This document shows positions 14,824 through 22,893 of a DNA stretch of 33,243 bases, piece after piece. A program made the position numbers and the translations under genes. The notes under the pieces were generated by a model. The model was not told the origin of the DNA and did no database searches. It worked only from the letters and a program-made list of their open reading frames with translations. The DNA comes from Streptomyces malaysiense (GTDB taxonomy: Bacteria > Actinomycetota > Actinomycetes > Streptomycetales > Streptomycetaceae): contig NZ_LBDA02000111.1 of NCBI RefSeq assembly GCF_000980885.2, forward strand, positions 1 through 33,243, in the 5' to 3' direction. Positions within the stretch are counted from its first letter, which is position 1. Each line of letters starts with the position of its first letter.

Positions 14824-16614
14824 CTAGTTCCCCGAAGGCGTCGGCGTCCCGGTGTCCGTCTGGGACGGCGTCGACGTGGGGGACGCGGACGGCGGTGGGT
14901 CGGCCGGGGTGGTGGGAGGGGCCGGCTGGGTGGTGGGAGGCGGGGTCGGCGGGGACGTGGGGGCGGTGCTCGTCGGCGGAGGCGGAGAGGGCGTCGGGCG
15001 GCTGGGGGGCGGGCCGTAGCCGGTGATGGTGACCACGGCGCCGGCGGGGGCGATGGAGATCCGGGCCTGCCAGGCGCCCCTGGGCTCGTGGAGGTGGTCG
15101 ACGTACGCCTTCAAGGTCACGCTCTCACCGGGGGCCAGGGTGCCGGCGGACCGGCTCAGGTAGAGCCAGGCGGAGCCGGTGGCGGCGGACCACCGGACCG
15201 GGGCCGGACCCGCCGCGGTCAGGGTGATCAGCGTGGTGTCGCCGTCGTTCTCGGCGGTCACCGACAGGGTCCCGGTCGAGTCGTCCGCCGTATCGGGCGC
15301 GACGCTCAGCACGTCCACCGCGACATCCGGCTTGCCATCCTTGCCCCTGCCCGGCTTCACGCTCGCGCTGCCCGCGTTCTCGTACCCGCCGCCCGTACCC
15401 TCCCCGCCGATCGCGTCCGGGCCCCGCGCCTCGCGCGCGGTGCCGGGATGACCGTCCGGCTCCCCCGTCGGCGCGCCGCGGTACGCCGCCCACAGGGCCA
15501 GCACCGGCGCCGCCACCACCGTCGCCACCACCGTCGTCGTCACCGCGCGGGCGCGCAGCCGGTCGCGGCGGGCCGCGCGGTCCCTCGGGTCCATCGGGAA
15601 GCCCCGCCGGTCGAAGCGGGGCGCGTCGGCGACCTTGGTCCGGGGGCGCGGGGCGAGGGCCGCACGGGGTGCCTCCAGGACGGGGAGTTCGGCGGGGGTG
15701 AGCGTGGTGCCGGGCCAGCGGCCGGGGGCCGCGCGTTCGGCACTGCGGCGGCAGCGCGGGCAGTCGTCGACATGCCGTACCAGCTCGCGGCGGAGCGCGG
15801 TGCTGAGGATCAGCCTGCTGTCGCCGGTGAGATGGGCGACGCTCGGGCAGCCGCCGGACTCCACCACGGCGAGCGCGGCCCGGGTCCGCTCGACCTCGCA
15901 GGCGGCCGTCGCGAGCAGATCGCGTGCGGTGGCCGGCGCCATGCCGAGAACGGCGGCGACCTCGGGGGCGGTCAGGTGGTGGCGTACGGCGAGTTCCAGG
16001 GCCTCGCGCTGCTCGGGCGTGGTGCCGGCCGCCTCGGGCCATGCGAGGAGGGAGAGTTCGCGGTGCCGGCGCTCCTGTAGCTCCGGGGAGAGGGCCGGGC
16101 CGGACGCCTCGGGGCCGGTTCCCCTCCCGCCCTTCCCCGCGCCGCTGTCCGTACGGCCCGCCGCGTGCGTGGCCTGACGTTTCTGCTTCGCCTCGGCCAG
16201 TTTGCGCAGACACGCCCAGCGGGCCAGCGCGTACAGCCAGGCCCTGCGCCCGCCGCCGGTCTCCGGCACGCGGTGCGCCCGCCGTTCGGCGAGGGCGAGG
16301 GCGTCGCCGAGTGCGGCGGTGGCCGCGTCGTGGTCGCACAGGATGGACAGGCAGTAGGTGAACAGGCCGTCCAGGTACGACTCGTAGCGCGTCGACGCCC
16401 GCCGGGCGATGGTCCGCGCGGCGGCGCGGTCCCGCGCCTCACGGGCATCTCGCGCCTCGTGCACCTCACACGCTTCACGTGACTCGAACACACCGGGCTT
16501 CCGCGCACCCTCGCGCGGTTCACGCCCCTCGCGCGCCTCTCGTGCTTCGCGCGCCGTACGGTGCGCCCGGTGCGCGCCGGTGGTGCGGGTGGTGGTCTCC
16601 GGGCTGCTGCTCAT
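14824..16614 (-). CDS. ECF-sigma-like / zinc anti-sigma / TM / BACON fusion protein
   Basis: A 596-residue mosaic protein. Residues 20-75 are Arg/Glu/Ala-rich (AREAREAREGREPREG and similar). Residues about 77-145 look like a sigma region 2 (YLDGLFTYCLSILCDHDAATAALGDA), and 198-248 like a sigma region 4 helix-turn-helix (TAPEVAAVLGMAPATARDLL). HVDDCPRC (281-288) is the His-x3-Cys-x2-Cys zinc motif of ZAS anti-sigma factors. A membrane segment follows (about 357-378). An extracytoplasmic BACON-like beta-sandwich (about 433-532) comes next, then a Pro/Thr/Ser tail (534-596). ATG 16614 was chosen; GTG 16617 is directly before it. The role is inferred: a membrane-held sigma-like regulator or a decayed sigma domain used as scaffold. 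Confidence 0.85.
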   Translation of the reverse strand: MSSSPETTTRTTGAHRAHRTAREAREAREGREPREGARKPGVFESREACEVHEARDAREARDRAAARTIARRASTRYESYLDGLFTYCLSILCDHDAATAALGDALALAERRAHRVPETGGGRRAWLYALARWACLRKLAEAKQKRQATHAAGRTDSGAGKGGRGTGPEASGPALSPELQERRHRELSLLAWPEAAGTTPEQREALELAVRHHLTAPEVAAVLGMAPATARDLLATAACEVERTRAALAVVESGGCPSVAHLTGDSRLILSTALRRELVRHVDDCPRCRRSAERAAPGRWPGTTLTPAELPVLEAPRAALAPRPRTKVADAPRFDRRGFPMDPRDRAARRDRLRARAVTTTVVATVVAAPVLALWAAYRGAPTGEPDGHPGTAREARGPDAIGGEGTGGGYENAGSASVKPGRGKDGKPDVAVDVLSVAPDTADDSTGTLSVTAENDGDTTLITLTAAGPAPVRWSAATGSAWLYLSRSAGTLAPGESVTLKAYVDHLHEPRGAWQARISIAPAGAVVTITGYGPPPSRPTPSPPPPTSTAPTSPPTPPPTTQPAPPTTPADPPPSASPTSTPSQTDTGTPTPSGN

Positions 16615-16815
16615 CACCCGTGCGACCGTAGGCGTCGGCGGAGCGGCCCTTCTGGAGCCTTGAGCAGTTTTAATCCGTACGGGTGAAACGATCCCTCATA
16701 AGGGGACAGGAACCCTCCGTTCCGGTGCCGGATCTCGCGGGACGGTGGCCGATACCCGTACACCCGGTTGGCGGCCCCCGCTCCGGTTGTCAGTGCCGCG
16801 GGCTACGGTTTCCGC

Positions 16816-18225
16816 ATGGCTGCCCGCACCAAGACCACCAAGGACCGTCCGTCGTACCGCTGCACCGAGTGCGGCTGGCAGACGGCCAAGTGGCTCGGCC
16901 GCTGCCCCGAGTGCCAGGCGTGGGGCACGGTCGAGGAGTACGGCGCGCCCGCGGTCCGCACCACGGCGCCCGGCCGGGTCGTCACCTCCGCGCTGCCCAT
17001 CGGCCAGGTCGACGGCAGGCAGGCCACGGCCCGCTCCACCGGGGTGCCCGAGCTGGACCGGGTGCTCGGCGGCGGTCTCGTACCGGGCGCGGTGGTGCTG
17101 CTGGCGGGCGAGCCGGGCGTCGGCAAGTCCACCCTGCTGCTGGACGTGGCGGCCAAGGCGGCCAGTGAGGAGCACCGCACCCTCTATGTGACCGGCGAGG
17201 AGTCGGCGAGCCAGGTGCGGCTGCGCGCCGACCGCATCAACGCGCTGCACGACCAGCTGTACCTGGCCGCCGAGACCGACCTCTCCGCCGTCCTCGGGCA
17301 CCTGGACGAGGTCAAGCCCTCCCTGCTGATCCTCGACTCGGTGCAGACGGTCGCCTCCCCGGAGATCGACGGGGCGCCCGGCGGCATGGCCCAGGTCCGG
17401 GAGGTGGCCGGGGCACTGATCCGGGCCTCCAAGGAGCGCGGCATGTCCACGCTGCTGGTCGGTCATGTCACCAAGGACGGCGCGATCGCCGGCCCGCGCC
17501 TGCTGGAGCACCTGGTGGACGTCGTCCTGCACTTCGAGGGCGACCGGCACGCCCGGCTCCGCCTGGTGCGCGGCGTGAAGAACCGGTACGGCGCGACGGA
17601 CGAGGTCGGCTGCTTCGAGCTGCACGACGAGGGGATCACCGGCCTCGCCGACCCCAGCGGCCTGTTCCTGACCCGGCGCGACGAACCGGTGCCGGGCACC
17701 TGTCTGACCGTGACCCTGGAGGGCCGGCGCCCGCTGGTGGCGGAGGTGCAGGCGCTGACCGTGGACTCCCAGATCCCCTCCCCCCGGCGCACGACGTCGG
17801 GCCTGGAGACCTCCCGGGTGTCGATGATGCTCGCCGTGCTCGAACAGCGCGGCCGGATCAGCGCGCTCGGCAAGCGGGACATCTACTCGGCGACGGTGGG
17901 CGGCGTGAAGCTGTCCGAACCGGCCGCCGACCTGGCCGTCGCCCTCGCGCTGGCCTCCGCCGCGAGCGACACCCCGCTGCCGAAGAACCTGGTGGCCATC
18001 GGCGAGGTGGGTCTCGCGGGCGAGGTGAGACGGGTCACGGGCGTGCAGCGCAGGCTCGCCGAGGCGCACCGGCTCGGCTTCACGCACGCGCTGGTGCCGG
18101 GCGATCCGGGGAAGATCCCGCCGGGGATGAAGGTGCTCGAAGTCGCGGACATAGGGGATGCGCTGCGGGTCCTGCCGCGCTCCCGTCGCCGAGAGGCCCC
18201 ACGGGAGCCGGAGGAGCGCCGGTAG
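16816..18225 (+). CDS. radA: DNA repair protein RadA
   Basis: A 469-residue RadA/Sms ATPase that helps process recombination intermediates and drives branch migration. The N-terminal C4 zinc finger is C-x2-C ... C-x2-C (CTECGWQTAKWLGRCPEC). Walker A GEPGVGKST, Walker B LLILDSVQT and the family motif KNRYG (KNRFG in most bacteria) follow. The C-terminal Lon-protease-like domain starts around SRVSMMLAVLEQRG. ATG 16816 was chosen because the zinc-finger N-terminus starts there; upstream codons are unrelated. It is 80 bases ahead of disA on the same strand, the usual actinobacterial and Firmicute pairing. Confidence 0.97.
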   Translation: MAARTKTTKDRPSYRCTECGWQTAKWLGRCPECQAWGTVEEYGAPAVRTTAPGRVVTSALPIGQVDGRQATARSTGVPELDRVLGGGLVPGAVVLLAGEPGVGKSTLLLDVAAKAASEEHRTLYVTGEESASQVRLRADRINALHDQLYLAAETDLSAVLGHLDEVKPSLLILDSVQTVASPEIDGAPGGMAQVREVAGALIRASKERGMSTLLVGHVTKDGAIAGPRLLEHLVDVVLHFEGDRHARLRLVRGVKNRYGATDEVGCFELHDEGITGLADPSGLFLTRRDEPVPGTCLTVTLEGRRPLVAEVQALTVDSQIPSPRRTTSGLETSRVSMMLAVLEQRGRISALGKRDIYSATVGGVKLSEPAADLAVALALASAASDTPLPKNLVAIGEVGLAGEVRRVTGVQRRLAEAHRLGFTHALVPGDPGKIPPGMKVLEVADIGDALRVLPRSRRREAPREPEERR

Positions 18226-18305
18226 ACTTTGCCCAGGTCTCGCCCGTCCGTACGAACCGAGTGCGGGCACGGGTGCGCGTGAGAACCCCCGACCGGAGGA
18301 GTGCA

Positions 18306-19430
18306 GTGGCAGCCAACGACCGGGCAGCAGCTCCCGGAAAGTCCGGTGGGAGTGCCGGTTCCGATGGCCTGATGCGCGCCGCCCTGAGCGCCGTGGCACC
18401 CGGTACGGCCATGCGCGACGGCCTGGAGCGCGTGCTGCGCGGCAACACCGGCGGACTGATCGTGCTGGGCTCCGACAAGACCGTCGAGGCGATGTGCACG
18501 GGCGGGTTCGTGCTGGACGTGGAGTTCGCCGCGACCCGGCTGCGGGAGCTGTGCAAGCTGGACGGCGGCATCGTGCTGTCCTCGGATCTCTCGAAGATCC
18601 TGCGCGCGGGCGTGCAGCTGGTCCCGGACCCGACCATCCCCACGGAGGAGACCGGCACCCGGCACCGCACCGCGGACCGGGTGAGCAAGCAGGTCGGCTT
18701 CCCCGTCGTCTCCGTGTCCCAGTCGATGCGGCTGATCGCGCTCTACGTCGGCGGGCAGCGCCGCGTCCTGGAGGACTCGGCCGCGATCCTCTCCCGCGCG
18801 AACCAGGCGCTGGCCACGCTGGAGCGCTACAAACTGCGCCTGGACGAGGTGGCGGGCACGCTGTCGGCGCTGGAGATCGAGGACCTGGTGACGGTGCGGG
18901 ACGTCTCCGCCGTCGCGCAGCGCCTGGAGATGGTGCGCCGGATCGCCACCGAGATCGCCGAGTACGTGGTGGAGCTGGGCACCGACGGCCGTCTCCTCGC
19001 GCTTCAGCTGGAGGAGCTGATCGCGGGGGTCGAGCCGGACCGGGAGCTGGTGGTGCGGGACTACGTGCCCGAGCCGACGGCGAAGCGTTCCCGCACGGTG
19101 GAGGAGGCCCTGGCCGAGCTGAACGCGCTGACCCAGGCCGAGCTGATCGAGGTCGGCACGGTGGCGCGGGCACTGGGCTACACCGGCTCGCCCGAGACCC
19201 TGGACTCCGCGGTGTCCCCGCGGGGCTTCCGGCTGCTGGCCAAGGTGCCGCGGCTGCCGGGGGCGATCATCGACCGGCTGGTGGAGCACTTCGGCGGGCT
19301 GCAGAAGCTGCTGGCCGCGAGCGTGGACGACCTGCAGACGGTGGACGGCGTGGGCGAGGCGCGGGCGCGCAGCGTGCGGGAGGGGCTCTCGCGGCTCGCC
19401 GAGTCCTCGATCCTGGAGCGGTACGTCTGA
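18306..19430 (+). CDS. disA: DNA integrity scanning protein, diadenylate cyclase
   Basis: A 374-residue enzyme that makes c-di-AMP from two ATP and scans DNA for branched structures. The DAC domain occupies about 20-150, with the catalytic motif at 86-88 reading DGG (DGA in many homologues) and the RHR motif at 119-121 in GTRHRTADR. A helical spine follows, and the C-terminal HhH DNA-binding domain includes VDDLQTVDGVGEARARSVREGL. GTG 18306 was chosen because a strong Shine-Dalgarno GGAGGAG lies 5 bases upstream. Its product could signal to envelope and osmotic functions, including peptidoglycan hydrolase genes known to carry c-di-AMP riboswitches in Streptomyces. Confidence 0.97.
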   Translation: MAANDRAAAPGKSGGSAGSDGLMRAALSAVAPGTAMRDGLERVLRGNTGGLIVLGSDKTVEAMCTGGFVLDVEFAATRLRELCKLDGGIVLSSDLSKILRAGVQLVPDPTIPTEETGTRHRTADRVSKQVGFPVVSVSQSMRLIALYVGGQRRVLEDSAAILSRANQALATLERYKLRLDEVAGTLSALEIEDLVTVRDVSAVAQRLEMVRRIATEIAEYVVELGTDGRLLALQLEELIAGVEPDRELVVRDYVPEPTAKRSRTVEEALAELNALTQAELIEVGTVARALGYTGSPETLDSAVSPRGFRLLAKVPRLPGAIIDRLVEHFGGLQKLLAASVDDLQTVDGVGEARARSVREGLSRLAESSILERYV

Positions 19431-19497
19431 TCCGGGGCCGACGGGTCCGTGGGGACGCGCGGGTCCGTCATGGTTCCCGCGCCCCGCACGGGGTGCC

Positions 19498-20307
19498 TCA
19501 GTCCGCCGACAGCACGAACGACGCCTGCAGTTTCCCGTACCCCGGGGTCTTCGCCTCCAGCAGGTAGGTCCCCGTGCCGGCCGCGCCGCCCGACGGGGTC
19601 GCGCAGTGGGCGGCGCTCGGGCGGCGGTCCCACTCGACCTTGTACGTGATGGTCTTGCCGGCCGGTACCCGGAAGAGCAGGTCGCCCGCGCCCTCGGGGC
19701 AGTCGGCGGAGGACCAGAAGACGTTGTCGCCGTCGGCCGGGGTGATCGTCAACACCGTGTTCTTCGGGCCGAGATCGACCTTGCAGTCGGCGGACGAGGT
19801 GTTCTTCGCGGTGAGTTCGAAGACCGGCTTCTGGTCCGGCGAGTAGGAGTTGTGCAGGCTGCGCAGGCCCAACGACACCGCCTTGGAGGTGCAGTTCGCC
19901 AGCGTGGAGGAGCCGGGCAGCGCGTCAGCGGCGACGACCGCCCCGCCTCCCGCGGCGGACCCGCCCGCGGAGCCCGCCGAACCGCCCGAGCCGTCGTCAC
20001 CGGAACCGGAGGACCCCGCCGAACCGGAGGACCCGGAGCCGGAGTCCGACCCGCCCGGCTCGTCCCGCCCGCCCGGGTGCCCGCTGTACGCGGGGCCCGA
20101 CCCCGAAGGCCCCGGCGTGATCGTGTTCGTGGGGTTCTTGCCGCCGGACGCGCTGGAGCCCTTCTTCCCGCTCCCGCCCCCGCCCCCCGCCGTGACGATC
20201 CACGCGATCAGCAGCGCCGAGACGGCGAACACCGACAGCAGTACGGCCCTCCTGCGCCAGTAGATGGAGGAGGGAAGCGGCCCGACCGGATTGCGCAGAG
20301 ATCCCAC
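19498..20307 (-). CDS. Membrane-anchored extracytoplasmic protein, Ser/Gly-rich linker
   Basis: A 269-residue protein with a short cytoplasmic N-terminus ending in WRRR, one membrane segment at about 20-40 (AVLLSVFAVSALLIAWIVTA) and no lipobox. Residues 41-135 are a low-complexity Gly/Ser/Asp linker. The folded C-terminal part (about 135-269) has four cysteines (NCTSK, DCKVD, DCPEG, HCATP) likely forming two disulfides, and beta-rich sequence such as KPVFELTAKNTSSADC and GKTITYKVEWDRR. It starts at GTG 20307. It sits between disA and mutY on the opposite strand, a placement I recall from other Streptomyces. The family and role are not known to me. Confidence 0.8.
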   Translation of the reverse strand: MGSLRNPVGPLPSSIYWRRRAVLLSVFAVSALLIAWIVTAGGGGGSGKKGSSASGGKNPTNTITPGPSGSGPAYSGHPGGRDEPGGSDSGSGSSGSAGSSGSGDDGSGGSAGSAGGSAAGGGAVVAADALPGSSTLANCTSKAVSLGLRSLHNSYSPDQKPVFELTAKNTSSADCKVDLGPKNTVLTITPADGDNVFWSSADCPEGAGDLLFRVPAGKTITYKVEWDRRPSAAHCATPSGGAAGTGTYLLEAKTPGYGKLQASFVLSAD

Positions 20308-20486
20308 GCCCGAACTCTACGAGAGTTCGGCGCGCGGCCTTGCCTCACCCGCCGTCCGCGTACCAACTTTTCCGGATCATCATCCCGGTAACTGCCCTCG
20401 CAGACATGGTTCTTCAGTGATCGGCACGCTGGGTGACGGCCTCGTCACCGGCGCCGCCCGGTGCGGCGTGGCAGGATCGGAAGGCC

Positions 20487-21362
20487 ATGACCGAGAAAAT
20501 CCACGCCCCCGTGATCGCCTGGTTCGACATCCACGCCCGCGACCTCCCCTGGCGCCGCCCCGAGGCGGGCGCGTGGGGCGTGATGGTCAGCGAGTTCATG
20601 CTTCAGCAGACCCCGGTCAACCGGGTGCTGCCCGTCTACGAGCAGTGGCTCGCCCGCTGGCCACGCCCCGCCGACCTGGCGAAGGAGGCACCCGGCGAGG
20701 CGGTGCGCGCCTGGGGCCGGCTCGGCTATCCGCGCCGCGCGCTGCGGCTGCACGGCGCCGCGGTCGCCATAACGGAACGGCACGGCGGCGACGTGCCGAC
20801 GGAACACGCTCAACTGCTCGCGCTGCCCGGCATCGGCGAGTACACGGCCGCCGCGGTGGCCTCGTTCGCCTACGGGCAGCGGCACCCGGTGCTGGACACG
20901 AACGTGCGACGGGTGCTGGCGCGCGCGGTGACGGGGGTGCAGTACCCGCCGAACGCCACGACCGCGGCCGAGCGGCGCCTCGCCCGGGAGCTGCTGCCCG
21001 AGGACGAGGGGACGGCCGCGCGCTGGGCCGCCGCCTCCATGGAACTGGGCGCGCTGGTCTGCACGGCGAAGAACGAGGGGTGCGGGCGCTGCCCGATCGC
21101 CGCGCGGTGCGCCTGGCGGCAGGCGGGCAAGCCGGAGCACCAGGGGCCGCCGCGGCGCGGGCAGACGTACGCCGGTACGGACCGGCAGGTGCGCGGCAAA
21201 CTGCTCGCCGTGCTGCGGGAGGCGCACACCCCGGTGCCGCAGGCGCGGCTCGACCGGGTGTGGCACGAACCGGTGCAGCGGGCCCGCGCGCTGGACGGGC
21301 TGGTCACCGACGGCCTGGTGGAGCCGCTGCCGGGCGGCCTGTACCGGCTGCCACTTGCCTGA
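20487..21362 (+). CDS. mutY: A/G-specific adenine glycosylase
   Basis: A 291-residue base-excision repair enzyme that removes adenine mispaired with 8-oxoguanine or guanine. The catalytic Glu is E36 in SEFMLQQTPV, the helix-hairpin-helix is LPGIGEYTAAAV (112-124) and the conserved Asp is D137 in VLDTNVRRV. The [4Fe-4S] ligands are C192-x6-C199-x2-C202-x5-C208. It is shorter than E. coli MutY and lacks most of the C-terminal MutT-like 8-oxoG-recognition domain, as in many actinobacteria. ATG 20487 has GGAAGG 5 bases upstream. It stands alone on this strand before the sigE promoter region. Confidence 0.95.
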   Translation: MTEKIHAPVIAWFDIHARDLPWRRPEAGAWGVMVSEFMLQQTPVNRVLPVYEQWLARWPRPADLAKEAPGEAVRAWGRLGYPRRALRLHGAAVAITERHGGDVPTEHAQLLALPGIGEYTAAAVASFAYGQRHPVLDTNVRRVLARAVTGVQYPPNATTAAERRLARELLPEDEGTAARWAAASMELGALVCTAKNEGCGRCPIAARCAWRQAGKPEHQGPPRRGQTYAGTDRQVRGKLLAVLREAHTPVPQARLDRVWHEPVQRARALDGLVTDGLVEPLPGGLYRLPLA

Positions 21363-21486
21363 CACACAGTCAGATCACAGCGCCGCCGTCACTGTTACGG
21401 GAACTCCCGCCCAACCAGGGCACCAGAAAAGCCTCATAAATGGACATAGATGGCGCGCTCCTTACCCCGTACCTCCGGCCGTTACA

Positions 21487-21556
21487 CAACCGACGGATAG
21501 CCGATTGCTAGCCGAAGGCTGGTCCGCACAGCCTCGTGACAACGACTGCCTACCTT
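21487..21556 (+). promoter_or_regulatory. sigE promoter region with phased direct repeats (candidate CseB site)
   Basis: Three heptads recur at exactly 11-base steps: CAACCGA (21487-21493), TAGCCGA (21498-21504) and TAGCCGA (21509-21515). The first differs at two positions. One-turn phased direct repeats are the classic binding pattern of OmpR-family response regulators. They end 13 bases before a weak -35 position (ACAGCC, 21528-21533), with TACCTT (21551-21556) as candidate -10. This is activator geometry for CseB, which is known to drive sigE in S. coelicolor. The assignment to CseB is inferred. Confidence 0.55.
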
Positions 21557-21643
21557 CGTTCTCGTGCCCGGCAGACCACGGGCCGGCAGAACAGCGGGAC
21601 TTCGGCGGGGGCCGGAGCACACGGGGAACGGAGGCGGTTGAAC

Positions 21644-22183
21644 ATGGCGCAGGGCGAGGTGCTCGCATTCGAGGAGTACGTCCGCACACGACAGGACGCG
21701 CTGCTGCGCAGTGCGCGCCGGCTGGTGCCGGACCCCGTGGACGCGCAGGACCTCCTCCAGACCGCGCTGGTGCGGACGTACGGCCGCTGGGACGGCATCG
21801 CCGACAAGCGGCTCGCCGACGCCTATCTGCGCCGGGTCATGATCAACACCCGGACCGAGTGGTGGCGGGCCCGCAAGCTGGAGGAGGTCCCCACCGAGCA
21901 GCTGCCGGACGCCCGCGTGGAGGACTCCACCGAGCAGCACGCCGACCGGGCCCTGCTGATGGACATCCTGAAAGTTCTCGCACCCAAGCAGCGCAGTGTC
22001 GTGGTGCTGCGACACTGGGAGCAGATGTCCACCGAGGAGACGGCCGCGGCCCTGGGCATGTCGGCCGGTACGGTCAAGAGCACGCTGCACCGGGCGCTCG
22101 CCCGGCTCCGCGAGGAGCTGGAGGCCCGCGACCTGGACGCACGGGCGCTGGAGCGTGAGGAGCGGGAGCGTTGCGCGGCCTGA
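21644..22183 (+). CDS. sigE: ECF RNA polymerase sigma factor SigE
   Basis: A 179-residue SigE/SCO3356-type ECF sigma factor controlling cell-envelope integrity genes. Region 2 covers LRSARRLVPDPVDAQDLLQTALVRTYGRW, and region 4 has VVVLRHWEQMSTEETAAALGMSAGTVKSTLHRAL. I recognise the sequence as the S. coelicolor SigE type. ATG 21644 was chosen because family proteins begin just before GEVL-FEEYVRTRQ and GGAGG lies about 9 bases upstream; the frame stays open 36 codons further upstream. In S. coelicolor sigE is induced by cell-wall antibiotics through CseC and CseB. Here it is followed by cseA, with the stop codon overlapping the next start. Confidence 0.95.
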   Translation: MAQGEVLAFEEYVRTRQDALLRSARRLVPDPVDAQDLLQTALVRTYGRWDGIADKRLADAYLRRVMINTRTEWWRARKLEEVPTEQLPDARVEDSTEQHADRALLMDILKVLAPKQRSVVVLRHWEQMSTEETAAALGMSAGTVKSTLHRALARLREELEARDLDARALEREERERCAA

Positions 22184-22842
22184 CAGGGCCCGGGTCGGCA
22201 CAGACCCGTGGGAGTTGGCTGGCGGTGACCGCGGCGGTGGCCTCGGTCACCGCCCTCGCCCTTTTCGCCGGAGCGTGCGGCACGGGCGGCCTGGGTGCCC
22301 GGGACGAGGGCCCGGCACACGCCTCGGCGGTGGCCGGGGCCGGCGCCGTGGCCTCGCCCTCGCCCTCGCCCTCGCCGAGCGATCCGGACAAGTACCGGAA
22401 GGTGGACGCCGTACAGCTGCTCAAGCACGATCCGGCGGTGTCCGCCACCGTCAAGCGGGAGCTGAAGCCGTGCAGCGGCAACGAGTACCCGGTGGACGTC
22501 TCGTACGGCGATCTGACCGGGTCCCCGGTGGACGACGTCGTGATCAACGTGCTGACCTGCGCGGACGCGGTCGGGGTCGGATCGTATGTGTACCGGGACG
22601 ACTCCGGCACCTTCAAGAACGTGTTCCGCACCGAGGAGTCCCCGGTCTACGCGGAGATCGACCAGGGTCGACTCTCGGTGACCAGGCAGTATTACGAGAA
22701 GGGCGATCCCATCTCCAGCCCGTCCGGTGAGATCGTGACGCCGTACAGCTGGAGGACGGGACGGTTCACGCCGGGCAAGAGCGTGCGCAACGAGTACAGC
22801 AAGTCGGCCGGGCAGGTCCCGACACCCGTGCCGGACAGCTGA
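22171..22842 (+). CDS. cseA: Lipoprotein CseA, modulator of the SigE system
   Basis: A 223-residue lipoprotein. A hydrophobic signal (about 15-35) ends in LFAGAC, a loose lipobox with the lipidated cysteine. A Ser/Pro repeat linker (SPSPSPSPSD) follows, then a domain beginning DKYRKVDAVQLLKHD. In S. coelicolor CseA negatively influences the CseB/CseC response from outside the membrane. The start is a TTG at 22171 that overlaps the sigE stop by 13 bases and has GGAGCGGGAG just upstream, so it is translationally coupled to sigE. GTG and ATG alternatives would cut into the signal peptide. Confidence 0.88.
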   Translation: MRGLTGPGSAQTRGSWLAVTAAVASVTALALFAGACGTGGLGARDEGPAHASAVAGAGAVASPSPSPSPSDPDKYRKVDAVQLLKHDPAVSATVKRELKPCSGNEYPVDVSYGDLTGSPVDDVVINVLTCADAVGVGSYVYRDDSGTFKNVFRTEESPVYAEIDQGRLSVTRQYYEKGDPISSPSGEIVTPYSWRTGRFTPGKSVRNEYSKSAGQVPTPVPDS

Positions 22843-22893
22843 ACCGCCCTTGGACCGGACCACCAGCACGAGACGAGGACAGAGAGCACCGGG

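Noticed and set aside
9253..16700. Shared GTGAAACGATCCC word after the kinase gene and before radA
   Set aside because: It occurs only twice, in unrelated contexts, and is too short to claim as a regulatory motif.
22340..22382. CTCGCC hexanucleotide repeat as a mobile or regulatory repeat
   Set aside because: It is in frame within cseA and encodes the Ser-Pro linker of the lipoprotein, a common feature.
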